Positions 22,984 through 36,857 of a stretch of DNA of 64,000 bases are shown in pieces. The notes below the pieces were generated by a model. The model was not told the origin of the DNA and searched no databases. It saw only the letters and a program-made list of their open reading frames with translations. The DNA comes from Frondihabitans sp. PAMC 28766 (GTDB taxonomy: Bacteria > Actinomycetota > Actinomycetes > Actinomycetales > Microbacteriaceae). The stretch is taken from contig NZ_CP014513.1 of the NCBI RefSeq assembly GCF_001577365.1, positions 1,178,001-1,242,000 on the forward strand, read 5' to 3'. A program made the translations under genes and the position numbers. Within the stretch, counting starts at the first letter, position 1. Every line of letters begins with the position of its first letter.

Positions 22984-23913
22984 TTAGAGGGGGAGGAGGG
23001 ACGCCGCAGCCCCGCGGGCGACGGCTGCGGTCACGGAGTCGAGCAGCGCCGACCGCAGATTCCACCGCTGCCAGTAAAGAGGCACGTCGACCGGCGAGTC
23101 CGGCGCGAGTTCGACGAGCTCGCCCGCCGCGAGCGGCTCGAGACACTGCTGCTCGGGCAGCATCCCCCAGCCGAACCCCAGCACCACCGCCCGGGCGAAG
23201 TCGCCCGACGTCGGGATGAAGTGCCGCGGCCCCGAGCCGGGCCCGCCCGCGGTGTCGCGCAGGAAGGCGTCCTGCAGGTCGTCGGCGTTGTCGAAGTGCA
23301 CCGCCGGGGCCGACCTCAAGGCAACGAGTTCAGGATCCTGCGCCCCTCCCGTCCCTCCCGGCAGCCACTGCTCGCGGAAGGCGGGCGAGCACACCGCCCG
23401 ATATCGCATCGCCCCGAGCGCACTCGTCACGCAGCCCTGCACCGGCTCGCGCGTCGACGTGACCGCGGCGAGGACGGTGCCCGAGCGGAGCAGCCGCGTC
23501 GTGCGCTCTTGATCGTCGCGGTGGAGGTCGAACGCGACACCGAGCTCGTCGCCCAGCCCGGCAAGCGAGGGGAGGAACCAGGTGGCGAGGCTGTCGGCGT
23601 TGACGGCCAGCGGCATCCTGGTGACCGGCCGCGATTCGTCGGCGGCGTCCGGCCCGGCGCTGTCGCCCGCGAGCTCTCGCCGCGCGTCGGCCTCGAGCAG
23701 CGCGACCTGTCGGGCGAACCGCAGCATCACGGTGCCGGCCTCGGTGAGCGTGACCGGGGTGGTGCGTTGCACCAGCACGCGGCCGGCCTCCTGCTCCATC
23801 GCCTTGACGCGCTGCGACACGGCCGACGCCGTCACATGCAGCCGCCGCGCCGCCGCGTCGAAGGTGCCCTCGTCGACCAGCGCTGACAGCGTCTGGAGCT
23901 GTTCGGTCTGCAT
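22984..23913 (-). CDS. lysG: LysR-family regulator, ArgP/LysG type
   Basis: A 309-residue LysR protein: MQTEQLQTLSALVDEGTFDA, then the helix-turn-helix AARRLHVTASAVSQRVKAME, with QRTTPVTLTEAG ending the wing. The sensor domain shows features of the ArgP/LysG branch (LAVNADSLATWFLPSL, and VLGFGWGMLPEQQ). This branch activates a divergently placed lysine/arginine exporter when basic amino acids build up, and the neighbour at 23982 is exactly such an exporter. A palindrome overlapping its start codon (23910-23928) may be its own operator. The symbol is based on family and context. Confidence 0.9.
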   Translation of the reverse strand: MQTEQLQTLSALVDEGTFDAAARRLHVTASAVSQRVKAMEQEAGRVLVQRTTPVTLTEAGTVMLRFARQVALLEADARRELAGDSAGPDAADESRPVTRMPLAVNADSLATWFLPSLAGLGDELGVAFDLHRDDQERTTRLLRSGTVLAAVTSTREPVQGCVTSALGAMRYRAVCSPAFREQWLPGGTGGAQDPELVALRSAPAVHFDNADDLQDAFLRDTAGGPGSGPRHFIPTSGDFARAVVLGFGWGMLPEQQCLEPLAAGELVELAPDSPVDVPLYWQRWNLRSALLDSVTAAVARGAAASLLPL

Positions 23914-23928
23914 AAGCCGATCTTATGC
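23910..23928. promoter_or_regulatory. Candidate LysG operator
   Basis: GCATAAG-CCGAT-CTTATGC is a perfect 7-base inverted repeat with a 5-base spacer in the 68-base gap between lysG and lysE. It overlaps the lysG start codon (complement 23911-23913). LysR proteins bind such dyads; a site here would repress lysG and lie upstream of the exporter. Confidence 0.55.
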
Positions 23929-23981
23929 ACCGTGAAATTCATTAGCTGTACTTCAGCAGCGTCAACCGTCACGGTAGAGGC

Positions 23982-24701
23982 ATGCCCGCCCCTCTTCTCG
24001 CAGCCCTGCTCGGCCTCGTCACCGGCCTGTCGCTGATCATCGCGATCGGCGCGCAGAACGCCTTCGTGCTGCGCCTCGGCATCGGGGGAGTCACCCGTCT
24101 CATCGCCCCCGTCATCGTCATCTGCGCTCTGTCGGACGCCGCGCTCATCGCGGCGGGCGTCGCCGGCATCGGCGCTCTCGTGCAGGCGGCGCCCGTCACT
24201 CTCGTGATCATCCGCGTCGTCGGCTCCGCCTTCCTCATCGTCTACGGGCTGCTCGCGGCGAAGCGCGCCCTGCGGCTGGGCGCGCTGGTGGCCGACCCCG
24301 ACACGATCGCCGTGACGAGCTCGACGACCGCGACAGCCGCGACGGGCCCAGGAGTCGACGGCGCAGGATCCGACGGCGCAGGATCCGACGCCCCTCGCCT
24401 CCGCACCGTCATCCTCACGGCGCTCGCGTTCACGTGGCTCAACCCCCACGTCTACCTCGACACGCTGCTCTTGCTGGGCTCCGTCGCCAATCGGCAGGGC
24501 CACGAGCGGTGGTGGTTCGCCGTCGGCGCGCTGATCGCGAGCTGCCTCTGGTTCGCAGCTCTCGGCTTCGGGGCCCGCCTGCTGCGGCCCGTTTTCGCGC
24601 GGCCCGCGGCCTGGCGGGTGCTCGACGCGATCATCGCCTGCGTGATGATCGCCCTCGGCATCCGGCTCGCCGTCGGCCCTGAGCTACCTTATACCCGCTG
24701 A
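23982..24701 (+). CDS. lysE: LysE/ArgO-family basic amino acid exporter
   Basis: A 239-residue membrane protein starting MPAPLLAALLGLVTGLSLII. The signature AIGAQNAFVLRLGI (helix 1) and FTWLNPHVYLDTLLLLG (helix 4) define the LysE/ArgO family, which expels lysine and arginine. Six hydrophobic segments are visible. The central cytoplasmic loop is enlarged and low in complexity (SSTTATAATGPGVDGAGSDGAGSD spans it), with GAGSD duplicated. It diverges from the LysG-type regulator, the standard pairing. Confidence 0.9.
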   Translation: MPAPLLAALLGLVTGLSLIIAIGAQNAFVLRLGIGGVTRLIAPVIVICALSDAALIAAGVAGIGALVQAAPVTLVIIRVVGSAFLIVYGLLAAKRALRLGALVADPDTIAVTSSTTATAATGPGVDGAGSDGAGSDAPRLRTVILTALAFTWLNPHVYLDTLLLLGSVANRQGHERWWFAVGALIASCLWFAALGFGARLLRPVFARPAAWRVLDAIIACVMIALGIRLAVGPELPYTR

Positions 24702-24724
24702 TCGAAAAAAGGTCAACGACCCAC

Positions 24725-24754
24725 TAGACAGGGCGCGTCGGGGCGTACTATTCT
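24725..24754 (+). promoter_or_regulatory. Probable rpoB promoter
   Basis: TAGACA (24725-24730) and TATTCT (24749-24754) are 18 bases apart. The -10 block CTATTCTTG is identical to that of the rpsL promoter at 49434. It is placed about 190 bases before rpoB, leaving a long leader. Confidence 0.55.
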
Positions 24755-24947
24755 TGACCCTTGCGCTACCCATGCGTTCAGTCGTCATATTGCGGTCGTC
24801 TGAAGCCTGATTCGAATATCGCGGCGAATCAGCGGGTGTCTCGTCCGAGTCCCACGACTCCCCGACACCAGGGTTTGCTCGTTTCACCACAACGTACTGT
24901 CCGACAGACGACATAGGCCCTTTCACAGGGCCACGGAGGTAGTTTCC
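24755..24947 (+). other. Structured rpoB leader RNA
   Basis: Three hairpins can be drawn: CTGATTCG/CGAATCAG (24807-24814 with 24825-24832), GGTGTC/GACACC (24836-24841 with 24865-24870) enclosing GAGTC/GACTC, and GGCCCT/AGGGCC (24916-24921 with 24927-24932). The last ends just before the ribosome site GGAGG. No leader peptide is convincing. It may regulate polymerase subunit synthesis. Confidence 0.5.
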
Positions 24948-27900
24948 TTGGCTGCTGCGCCCAACGCACACACCAACTCACCCAAGAACGGTCGCACCGC
25001 ATCGCGACTCTCGTTCGCGAAGATCACCGACACGCTGACGGTCCCCGACCTGCTGGCGCTTCAGACGGAGAGCTTCGACTGGCTTGTCGGCAACGACGTG
25101 TGGAAGGGCCGCCTCGCTGAAGGCCAGGCTCAGGGCCGCACCGACCTCGCCGTGCACTCGGGCCTGGAAGAGATCTTCGAAGAGATCTCGCCGATCGAAG
25201 ACCTCGGCGAGACGATGCAGCTCTCGTTCACGGCTCCCGAGCTCGAAGACCCGAAGTACTCGATCGACGAGTGCAAAGAGCGCGGCAAGACCTACGCCGC
25301 CCCTCTCTACGTCAACGCCGAGTTCATGAACCACCTCACCGGTGAGATCAAGACGCAGACCGTGTTCATGGGCGACTTCCCGCTCATGACCGAGCGCGGC
25401 ACGTTCATCATCAACGGCACCGAGCGCGTCGTCGTGTCGCAGCTCGTCCGTTCGCCCGGCGTCTACTTCGACCGCACCCCCGAGAAGACCTCTGACAAAG
25501 ACGTCTACTCGTCGCGCATCATCCCCTCGCGCGGTGCCTGGCTCGAGTTCGAGATCGACAAGCGCGACCAGGTCGGCGTCCGTATCGACCGCAAGCGCAA
25601 GCAGAGCGTCACCGTCTTCCTCAAGGCCCTCGGCCTGACGAGCGAAGAGATCCTCGAGGAGTTCAAGGGCTTCGCGTCGATCGAGGCGACCCTCGAGAAA
25701 GACGCCATCCTGACGAAGGAAGAGGCGCTCAAAGACATCTACCGCAAGCTCCGCCCGGGCGAGCAGGTCGCTGCCGAGGCCGCACGCGCGCTCCTCGACA
25801 ACTTCTACTTCAACCCGAAGCGCTACGACCTGGCCAAGGTGGGTCGCTACAAGATCAACCGCAAGCTCGGCATGGACGCCCCGCTGTCCGACTCGGTCCT
25901 GACCGTCGAAGACATCGTCAAGACGATCAAATACCTGGTGTCGCTGCACGCCGAGCAGAAGACCATCTCGGGCGTTCGCGACGGTCAGCCGGTCGAGCTC
26001 CGTCTCGACATCGACGACATCGACCACTTCGGCAACCGTCGCATCCGCGCCGTCGGCGAGCTCATCCAGAACCAGGTCCGCACCGGCCTGTCCCGCATGG
26101 AGCGCGTCGTCCGCGAGCGCATGACCACGCAGGACATCGAGGCGATCACCCCGCAGACCCTGATCAACGTGCGCCCCGTCGTCGCCGCGATCAAGGAGTT
26201 CTTCGGCACGTCGCAGCTGTCGCAGTTCATGGACCAGAACAACCCGCTGTCGGGCCTGACCCACAAGCGTCGCCTGTCGGCCCTCGGGCCCGGCGGTCTG
26301 TCGCGTGAGCGCGCCGGCGTCGAGGTCCGCGACGTCCACCCGTCGCACTACGGCCGTATGTGCCCGATCGAGACCCCGGAAGGCCCGAACATCGGCCTGA
26401 TCGGCTCGCTCGCGTCGTTCGCCCGCATCAACTCGTTCGGCTTCATCGAGACGCCGTACCGTCGCGTCACCAAGGGCCACGTCTCGGCCGACATCGACTA
26501 CCTCACCGCGAGTGAGGAAGACGAGTTCGTCGTCGCGCAGGCCAACGCCCCGCTGACCGACAAGTTCGACTTCGCCGACGACAAGGTGCTGGTTCGCCGT
26601 GGCGGCAAGGGCGGAGAGGTCGAGCTCGTCGATCCGTCCGAGGTCGACTACATGGACGTCTCGCCGCGCCAGATGGTGTCGGTCGCGACGTCGCTCATCC
26701 CCTTCCTCGAGCACGACGACGCGAACCGCGCCCTCATGGGTGCGAACATGCAGCGCCAGGCGGTCCCGCTGGTCCGCAGCGAGTCGCCGCTCGTCGGCAC
26801 CGGCATGGAGGGCTACACCGCCATCGACGCCGGCGACGTGGTCACCACCGAGAAGGCCGGCGTGGTCCTCGAGGTCTCCGCCGACGCCGTCACCGTGCAG
26901 CTCGACGAGGGCGGCACGCAGGACTACTACCTCCGCAAGTTCGACCGCTCCAACCAGGGTGCGTCCTACAACCACCGCGTGATCGTCGACGCCGGCCAGC
27001 GCGTCGAGGTCGGCGAGGTGCTTGCAGACGGCCCCGCGACCGAGAACGGCGAGCTCGCGCTCGGCAAGAACCTCCTCGTCGCGTTCATGCCGTGGGAGGG
27101 CTACAACTACGAGGACGCGATGATCCTGTCGCAGAACCTCGTGAAAGACGACACGCTCTCCTCGATCCACATCGAGGAGTACGAGGTCGACGCCCGCGAC
27201 ACGAAGCTCGGCAAGGAGGAGATCACTCGTGACCTCCCCAACGTCAGCCCCGACCTGCTGGCCGACCTCGACGAGCGCGGCATCATCCGCATCGGCGCCG
27301 AGGTCCGCCCCGGCGACATCCTGGTCGGCAAGGTCACGCCGAAGGGCGAGACCGAGCTCAGCGCCGAAGAGCGTCTCCTCCGCGCGATCTTCAACGAGAA
27401 GAGCCGCGAGGTCCGCGACACGTCCCTGAAGGTGCCTCACGGCGAGCAGGGCACGATCATCGGCGTCAAGGTGTTCGACGCGCAAGACGGAGACGACGAG
27501 CTCGGCTCGGGCGTCAACCAGCGCGTGGTCGTGTTCATCGCCCAGAAGCGCAAGATCACCGCGGGTGACAAGCTCGCCGGTCGTCACGGCAACAAGGGCG
27601 TCATCTCGACGATCCTGCCGGTCGAGGACATGCCGTTCCTCGCCGACGGCACCCCGGTCGACATCATCCTCAACCCGCTGGGCGTGCCCGGTCGAATGAA
27701 CTTCGGCCAGGTGCTCGAGATCCACCTCGGGTGGATCGCCAAGCAGGGCTGGAACGTCGACGGCATCCAGGAGTGGGCCGAGAACCTGCCCAAGGAGGCC
27801 CTGTCGGCCCCCGCCGGCACCAAGGTCGCCACCCCGGTGTTCGACGGTGCTTCGGAAGACGAGATCGCGGGTCTGCTCGACTCGACCCTCGTCACGCGAG

Positions 27901-28445
27901 ACGGCGACCGCCTCATCGGGTCGTCCGGCAAGACGCAGCTCTTCGACGGCCGCTCCGGCGAGCCGTTCCCCGAGCCCGTGTCGGTCGGCTACATGTACAT
28001 CCTGAAGCTGCACCACCTGGTCGACGACAAGATCCACGCCCGTTCGACCGGCCCGTACTCGATGATCACGCAGCAGCCGCTGGGTGGTAAGGCGCAGTTC
28101 GGTGGCCAGCGCTTCGGCGAGATGGAGGTCTGGGCCCTCGAGGCCTACGGTGCCGCGTATGCGCTCCAAGAGCTCCTGACCATCAAGTCCGACGACATCC
28201 TCGGCCGCGTCAAGGTCTACGAGGCGATCGTCAAGGGTGAGAACATCCAGGAGCCGGGTATCCCCGAGTCCTTCAAGGTGCTCATCAAAGAGATGCAGTC
28301 GCTCTGCCTGAACGTCGAGGTGCTGTCTGCCGACGGCACGACGGTCAGCCTCCGCGACAACGACGACGAGGTGTTCCGTGCTGCGGAAGAGCTCGGCATC
28401 AACATCTCCTCCCGCTTCGAGTCCTCGTCCGTCGACGAGATCTAG
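24948..28445 (+). CDS. rpoB: RNA polymerase beta subunit
   Basis: The 1165-residue catalytic subunit starts at TTG after ribosome site GGAGGTAG. The rifampicin pocket is at about residues 420-450 and is wild type: [17 protein letters not shown] with Asp429, His439 and Ser444 (E. coli 516, 526, 531), so rifampicin sensitivity is expected at these sites. Other landmarks are the [19 protein letters not shown] segment, the [18 protein letters not shown] active-site region, and the C-terminal [20 protein letters not shown]. The frame is intact throughout. It forms the core enzyme with the rpoC product encoded 46 bases downstream. Confidence 0.99.
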   Translation: MAAAPNAHTNSPKNGRTASRLSFAKITDTLTVPDLLALQTESFDWLVGNDVWKGRLAEGQAQGRTDLAVHSGLEEIFEEISPIEDLGETMQLSFTAPELEDPKYSIDECKERGKTYAAPLYVNAEFMNHLTGEIKTQTVFMGDFPLMTERGTFIINGTERVVVSQLVRSPGVYFDRTPEKTSDKDVYSSRIIPSRGAWLEFEIDKRDQVGVRIDRKRKQSVTVFLKALGLTSEEILEEFKGFASIEATLEKDAILTKEEALKDIYRKLRPGEQVAAEAARALLDNFYFNPKRYDLAKVGRYKINRKLGMDAPLSDSVLTVEDIVKTIKYLVSLHAEQKTISGVRDGQPVELRLDIDDIDHFGNRRIRAVGELIQNQVRTGLSRMERVVRERMTTQDIEAITPQTLINVRPVVAAIKEFFGTSQLSQFMDQNNPLSGLTHKRRLSALGPGGLSRERAGVEVRDVHPSHYGRMCPIETPEGPNIGLIGSLASFARINSFGFIETPYRRVTKGHVSADIDYLTASEEDEFVVAQANAPLTDKFDFADDKVLVRRGGKGGEVELVDPSEVDYMDVSPRQMVSVATSLIPFLEHDDANRALMGANMQRQAVPLVRSESPLVGTGMEGYTAIDAGDVVTTEKAGVVLEVSADAVTVQLDEGGTQDYYLRKFDRSNQGASYNHRVIVDAGQRVEVGEVLADGPATENGELALGKNLLVAFMPWEGYNYEDAMILSQNLVKDDTLSSIHIEEYEVDARDTKLGKEEITRDLPNVSPDLLADLDERGIIRIGAEVRPGDILVGKVTPKGETELSAEERLLRAIFNEKSREVRDTSLKVPHGEQGTIIGVKVFDAQDGDDELGSGVNQRVVVFIAQKRKITAGDKLAGRHGNKGVISTILPVEDMPFLADGTPVDIILNPLGVPGRMNFGQVLEIHLGWIAKQGWNVDGIQEWAENLPKEALSAPAGTKVATPVFDGASEDEIAGLLDSTLVTRDGDRLIGSSGKTQLFDGRSGEPFPEPVSVGYMYILKLHHLVDDKIHARSTGPYSMITQQPLGGKAQFGGQRFGEMEVWALEAYGAAYALQELLTIKSDDILGRVKVYEAIVKGENIQEPGIPESFKVLIKEMQSLCLNVEVLSADGTTVSLRDNDDEVFRAAEELGINISSRFESSSVDEI

Positions 28446-28491
28446 AAGCGCTCACCCTCCAAAGACACTTTTTCCACAAAAGGGATAAACA

Positions 28492-32372
<3,881 letters not shown>

Positions 32373-32407
32373 GCGGCAGCCCCGCACCGCAGCAGTTCTG
32401 CGAACGG

Positions 32408-32441
32408 AAGGCCCCGTCACTCTCGCGAGTGGCGGGGCCTT
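32408..32441 (+). terminator. Terminator of the rpoBC operon
   Basis: AAGGCCCCGTCACTC (32408-32422) pairs with GAGTGGCGGGGCCTT (32427-32441) around TCGC, with a single G-T wobble, 36 bases after the rpoC stop. The GC-rich 15-bp stem ending in TT fits an intrinsic terminator, though the T run is short. Confidence 0.8.
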
Positions 32442-32531
32442 CCTGCGTTCAGGCACGCGTGAAAGTAACATGTAAAATACGTGTACCGATGGGTCATGCG
32501 GCCTTCCCGAGTCGGTGACACGAAAGTCGAT

Positions 32532-33755
32532 ATGAAGCACTCCACCGCGTTTGCTGCCGGTTCCCTCGGGCTAGCGGCCAGCATTTTTCTGCCGGTCACT
32601 GCCGCGTCCGCGGCACAGACTCTGCCCACAGCTCCCCGTGCCTCCTGGTCGGGCACCGCGCCAGAGCTCTACCTGGTCGACGGTCATTCTCCTGAAGACG
32701 AAGTGGCTGCGACATCGGACCGCACCCCGCGATTCGCCGTCGACTGGAAAGAGGACAGTCACATCGGTGCGTCCCTCGTCATTCGCAGCGCCTCGACGCA
32801 AGCCGTCCTCTGCCGCGGGGAGAAGCCGGCTACGGGCGATGACTCCTATCACTACGCCGGCTGCACCTCGTCACCACTGCCTCTCGGCGTGACGAACGTC
32901 GAGGCCGTCTTCGTCTCGGCCGACGGCAAGCACGAGACGAAGCCCTCCGCCGTGCGCGTGCACGTCGTTCCACAGCACTTGGACATCGAGGTGACCGCAT
33001 ACGACAAGAAGAGAGACGTCGTCTCGCTCGAGGGCACCGGGCCGGCGACCGAGACCGTCCGCGTCGGTCAGGATCTGTCCACCGACTTCGGCGGCCTCGG
33101 CAAGGACGTGAAGGTGTCGGACGACGGCACGTGGGCGACGATGATCGAGCACCCCCTCGATCACGGGTTCGAGGTCGAGTACGACTGCGCTGGGCAGGAG
33201 TTCTCCGGCGGCGCCTACTTCACGAAGAACGCCCCGCTGAAGCCCACGGAGACCCACCGCCTCGAGGGTTCGCAGATCGTCGTCGAGGTTCGCAGCGACG
33301 CCACTACGGACCGCGTCGAGATCCGCGACGAGATGGACCGGGTCGTCGCCTCCGCACCTCGCACCGGAGACATCACGACACTCAGCTTCAACGCACCCGC
33401 CGCCGAAGCACGCTTCCGCGTGCAAGCCTCCCATCAGGGCGCCCACTCGTCGTCCGGCTGGTTCGTCGTCAAGGAAGGCATCGGTCATCGAGTATCCGAC
33501 GCTCCCGAAGTCGAGGACGTGCAGCGAACCGGCTCGAGGGCCGTCGTGACGGCCTCGGCCCTGCCTGGCGCGGTCGTGACCATCAGGAACGACAAGGGCG
33601 CCGTGGTCGCCACCCACCTGGCCGGAACGAACGGCAGGGCGCAATTGGCGATGACCGTCCCGCCCGCGAGCAAAGCCGGCACCGAATTCTTGATCACGCA
33701 GTCGATGAACGGCGCGCAGTCCGACCGCGACGACTTCGAACTCCCGAAAGCCTGA
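32532..33755 (+). CDS. Secreted protein with Ig-like repeats (paralogue 1)
   Basis: The ATG at 32532 begins a signal peptide (MKHSTAFAAGSLGLAASIFL then PVTAASA-AQ), so I prefer it to upstream starts. The mature part, about 380 residues, is beta-rich and has repeated modules. The last one reads VTASALPGAVVTIRNDKGAV then THLAGTNGRAQLAMTVPP, much like modules in the neighbouring secreted protein. No enzyme motif, cell-wall sorting signal or membrane anchor is seen. It is most likely an extracellular or wall-associated protein of unknown role. It precedes its paralogue by 7 bases, so both are probably co-transcribed, just upstream of the pilus cluster. Confidence 0.65.
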   Translation: MKHSTAFAAGSLGLAASIFLPVTAASAAQTLPTAPRASWSGTAPELYLVDGHSPEDEVAATSDRTPRFAVDWKEDSHIGASLVIRSASTQAVLCRGEKPATGDDSYHYAGCTSSPLPLGVTNVEAVFVSADGKHETKPSAVRVHVVPQHLDIEVTAYDKKRDVVSLEGTGPATETVRVGQDLSTDFGGLGKDVKVSDDGTWATMIEHPLDHGFEVEYDCAGQEFSGGAYFTKNAPLKPTETHRLEGSQIVVEVRSDATTDRVEIRDEMDRVVASAPRTGDITTLSFNAPAAEARFRVQASHQGAHSSSGWFVVKEGIGHRVSDAPEVEDVQRTGSRAVVTASALPGAVVTIRNDKGAVVATHLAGTNGRAQLAMTVPPASKAGTEFLITQSMNGAQSDRDDFELPKA

Positions 33756-33762
33756 GGCAACC

Positions 33763-34965
33763 ATGTCATTCACGAAGAATCTCGCCGGTGCCTGCATCGG
33801 CTTCGCACTCCTGTCGCCCGTCGTCCTCCCCGCAGCAAGTGGCCAGGCGGCGCCCGCAGCCTCGGCCCGGGCCGAGTCGGCGATCCCTCAGCTCGGCGTG
33901 TTCGAGTTCGCGGGATTCACACCCGACGGTGCTCGCCTCAAGGCCCGCGGCCCCGTCGGCTCTACAGTCACCGTCACCTCGACGGCGACCGGCGACACGG
34001 TCACGCGTGTGATCCCGGCCGGCAACCTCGTCGATGTCCCGGTGTCCCTCGGCAAGGGATCGATCGACACGTTCACTGCCGTCATGTCGTCCGACCGAGG
34101 CGAGTCGGATCCTCGCGCGCTGAAGGTCGATCGCACGGTCGCGTCCGTCGACGCGCCGGTGTTCGTGTCGACCGACACGTCCTTCCCCGGGCGCGGCAAA
34201 GTCGACGTGACGGTCACGGGCGTGAAGGTCAACGCCACTCTCGTCGTGAAAAACGCACGTGGCGCGGTCGTCGGTACTGCCATCGCACGAGACTCGACGG
34301 CTCGAGTCACGGCCGACTGGGATCCACGCGACCTCCCTTCTGAGCGACGGTTCACGATCGTCCAGGATTACGACGGTGCCGTCTCTGCGGCGACTCCGTT
34401 CCGGCTAGGCGACACGACGACACCGGCCCCTGGCCAGCTCGTCATCCCGACCGTCGAGAGCACCGAGATCGACGGGGGCGTGGCGCGGGTGTCGGCCTCC
34501 ACGACCGGTGCACCGGCGGGGGCAGTCCTTTCCGTCCGCGACTTCTTCGGCGCTGTGGTCGCACGCGCACCGCTGAGCGAAGGTCGAGCATCAGTGGTGT
34601 TCTCGGCGCCGCGCAGCGAGTCGATGTACGTCGCGAACGTCGAGCTCGGTTCGGGCGACGACCTCGAGCGCTCGCCGGGAATCGATTTCACGTTGCTCAA
34701 GGGGGTGGGAGACCTCGTGCCTGTCGCACCTGCGGTGAAGACGACCGCCAGCTCGGGCGGTCGGACCATCATCGACGTCGAAGGGATTCCGGGAGCCATG
34801 GCGACTGTGCGTGACGGTGACGACAGGGTCGTCGCGGTGAAGAAATTGAGCGCCACGGGTCGAGCCAGTGTCGTCGTGGCGGCGGCACCTCGTGCCGCCG
34901 GTGAGCTCAGCGTGACACAGGCGTCGGGCGTCATCGAGTCGGATCCGACTCTCATCGACTTCTGA
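33763..34965 (+). CDS. Secreted protein with Ig-like repeats (paralogue 2)
   Basis: A 400-residue protein with signal peptide MSFTKNLAGACIGFALLSPV ending near GQA-AP or ARA-ES. It contains about four beta modules sharing a pattern of G-A-x-x-x-V-R/K-x-x-x-G-A-V-V-x-x followed by x-G-R-A-S-V: VNATLVVKNARGAVVGTAI, GAVLSVRDFFGAVVARAPLS, and GAMATVRDGDDRVVAVKKLS. The same pattern is in the preceding gene. This resembles bacterial Ig-like domains in surface proteins and adhesins. No anchor was found. The pilus genes begin 171 bases later, after a different ribosome site, so a functional link is only positional. Confidence 0.65.
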   Translation: MSFTKNLAGACIGFALLSPVVLPAASGQAAPAASARAESAIPQLGVFEFAGFTPDGARLKARGPVGSTVTVTSTATGDTVTRVIPAGNLVDVPVSLGKGSIDTFTAVMSSDRGESDPRALKVDRTVASVDAPVFVSTDTSFPGRGKVDVTVTGVKVNATLVVKNARGAVVGTAIARDSTARVTADWDPRDLPSERRFTIVQDYDGAVSAATPFRLGDTTTPAPGQLVIPTVESTEIDGGVARVSASTTGAPAGAVLSVRDFFGAVVARAPLSEGRASVVFSAPRSESMYVANVELGSGDDLERSPGIDFTLLKGVGDLVPVAPAVKTTASSGGRTIIDVEGIPGAMATVRDGDDRVVAVKKLSATGRASVVVAAAPRAAGELSVTQASGVIESDPTLIDF

Positions 34966-35136
34966 CCCGGGAGGTGCGTCCTCTTCGCGGGGCGCACCCC
35001 CCGACGGGTGGCACCTCCATTGGGATATGGCCCCCCTCGCCGCGAACGGAGATGCTAGCTGAGCCCGACCACCCACGTCGGGCTCGGCCGCACGCATCCG
35101 GATGGCGTCGCGGCCCCCTGTCCTAGGAGGTTCCGC

Positions 35137-36804
35137 ATGGCGTCGATGACCGAGATCCTGATCTTGCACGGTCTTCTGCCGATCGAGCAGCTCGACCTGA
35201 TGTCGAACCCGTCCGACGAAGAAGCATCGGTGCGCGACCTCCTCGAGCGCGGCGTCGTCTCCGAGCTGCAGATCGCCAAGGCGCGCGCGCAGGCCGCCAA
35301 CATGGACTTCGTCGAGCTGATGGACTATCCCGTCGACCGCAACGCAGTGACGATGGTGGCCGCCGCCGTCTGTCGTCGCCACGGTGCCCTGCCGATCGCG
35401 ATCCACGACGGGCTCCTGCTCGTGGCGGTCAGCGACGCCGGCAACGTGTTCGCCCTCGACGACGTGCGTGCCGCCTCCCGCATGCCGATCGAGTGGGTCA
35501 TGGCCGAGAAAGGCGACCTCAAGACCGCCATCGACCGCTACCTCCGTGCCGACGACGAGCTCAACGACCTCACGAACACCCTCGAAGAAGAGAACACCGC
35601 CAGCGACCAGTCCGCAGTGGACATCGCGGGCGGCCCCGACGACGACGTGCCGATCGTCCGCTTCGTCAACCTGCTCGTCAGCCAGGCCATCCAAGACCAG
35701 GCGTCCGACATCCACATCGAGCCTGGCGAGAACGAGGTGCGTGTCCGCTACCGCATCGACGGCGTGCTGCACGAGATGCAGCCGGCCCCGAAGTCGATCC
35801 AGAACGGCGTCATCTCCCGCCTCAAGATCATGAGCGACATCGACATCGCCGAGCGTCGGAAGCCCCAGGACGGCCGCATGTCGGTGCGTCACGGCAACCG
35901 CCAGATCGACCTGCGCGTGGCGACCCTGCCCACCGTGTGGGGCGAGAAGGTCGTCATGCGTATTCTCGACAACTCGAACACGTCGATGAACCTGCGCGAC
36001 CTCAACCTGCTCGAGCGCAACTTCGACGTCTACGCCGAGTCGTACTCGAAGCCCTACGGCATGATCCTGGTCACCGGCCCGACCGGCTCCGGCAAGTCGA
36101 CCACGCTCTACACGACCCTCAACGCGGTCGCCCGCCCCGAGATCAACGTCATCACCGTCGAAGACCCGGTCGAGTACAGGATGCCGGGCATCAACCAGGT
36201 GCAGGTCAACCCGAAGGCGGGCCTCACCTTCGCCAGCGCGCTCCGCAGCATCCTGCGCTCGGACCCCGACGTGGTCCTGCTCGGTGAGATCCGCGACCAC
36301 GAGACGGCGCAGATCGCCATCGAGGCGTCGCTGACCGGCCACCTCGTGCTCTCGACGCTCCACACGAACGACGCGCCCAGCGCGATCGTGCGTCTCACCG
36401 AGATGGACATCGAGCCCTTCCTCGTCGGCTCGGCCCTCGACTGCGTCGTGGCCCAGCGCCTCGCGCGCCGCCTCTGCGACCGCTGCAAGCGGCCAGGCGA
36501 CTACACGCCGCTGGCTCTCAGCGTGCTCAAGTTCCACGTCGACCCCGACCAGCCCATGCCGACGATCTACGAGCCGGTCGGCTGCCAGTCGTGCTCGAAC
36601 ACCGGCTACCGCGGACGCATCGCCATCCACGAGGTCATGGCGGTCTCCGAAGACATTGAACGCCTCGCCGTGCAGCGCGCCTCGAGCGCCGAGATCGGCC
36701 GACTCGCCCAGGATCAGGGCATGTTGACCCTCCGTCAGGACGGCTGGGAGAAAGCCAAGATGGGCCTCACCAGCGTCGAAGAGATCCTCCGGGTCGTGGC
36801 GTAG
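35137..36804 (+). CDS. pilB: Type IV pilus assembly ATPase
   Basis: The 555-residue extension motor starts at ATG 35137 after GGAGG. An N-terminal GspE/PilB domain (about 1-150) precedes the AAA-like core. Walker A is GPTGSGKST (314-322), then the Asp box, LRSDPDVVLLGEIRDHETAQ (Walker B) and the His box GHLVLSTLHTNDA. A zinc-binding pair of CxxC motifs (CDRCKRPGDYTP and GCQSCSNTGYRGR, about 447-490) is typical of PilB and absent from PilT. It powers pilin polymerisation at the membrane through the platform protein PilC. First gene of the cluster. Confidence 0.95.
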   Translation: MASMTEILILHGLLPIEQLDLMSNPSDEEASVRDLLERGVVSELQIAKARAQAANMDFVELMDYPVDRNAVTMVAAAVCRRHGALPIAIHDGLLLVAVSDAGNVFALDDVRAASRMPIEWVMAEKGDLKTAIDRYLRADDELNDLTNTLEEENTASDQSAVDIAGGPDDDVPIVRFVNLLVSQAIQDQASDIHIEPGENEVRVRYRIDGVLHEMQPAPKSIQNGVISRLKIMSDIDIAERRKPQDGRMSVRHGNRQIDLRVATLPTVWGEKVVMRILDNSNTSMNLRDLNLLERNFDVYAESYSKPYGMILVTGPTGSGKSTTLYTTLNAVARPEINVITVEDPVEYRMPGINQVQVNPKAGLTFASALRSILRSDPDVVLLGEIRDHETAQIAIEASLTGHLVLSTLHTNDAPSAIVRLTEMDIEPFLVGSALDCVVAQRLARRLCDRCKRPGDYTPLALSVLKFHVDPDQPMPTIYEPVGCQSCSNTGYRGRIAIHEVMAVSEDIERLAVQRASSAEIGRLAQDQGMLTLRQDGWEKAKMGLTSVEEILRVVA

Positions 36805-36857
36805 CCGCTGGGGCTGCGCGAACCGAACCCGAGAACCCACCGAGAAGGAAACCACCG

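Noticed and set aside
24978..28169. Very long leftward frame opposite rpoB
   Set aside because: It mirrors rpoB codon bias in high-GC DNA and encodes a Val/Asp/Leu/Arg-rich pattern without domains; rpoB on the other strand is certain.
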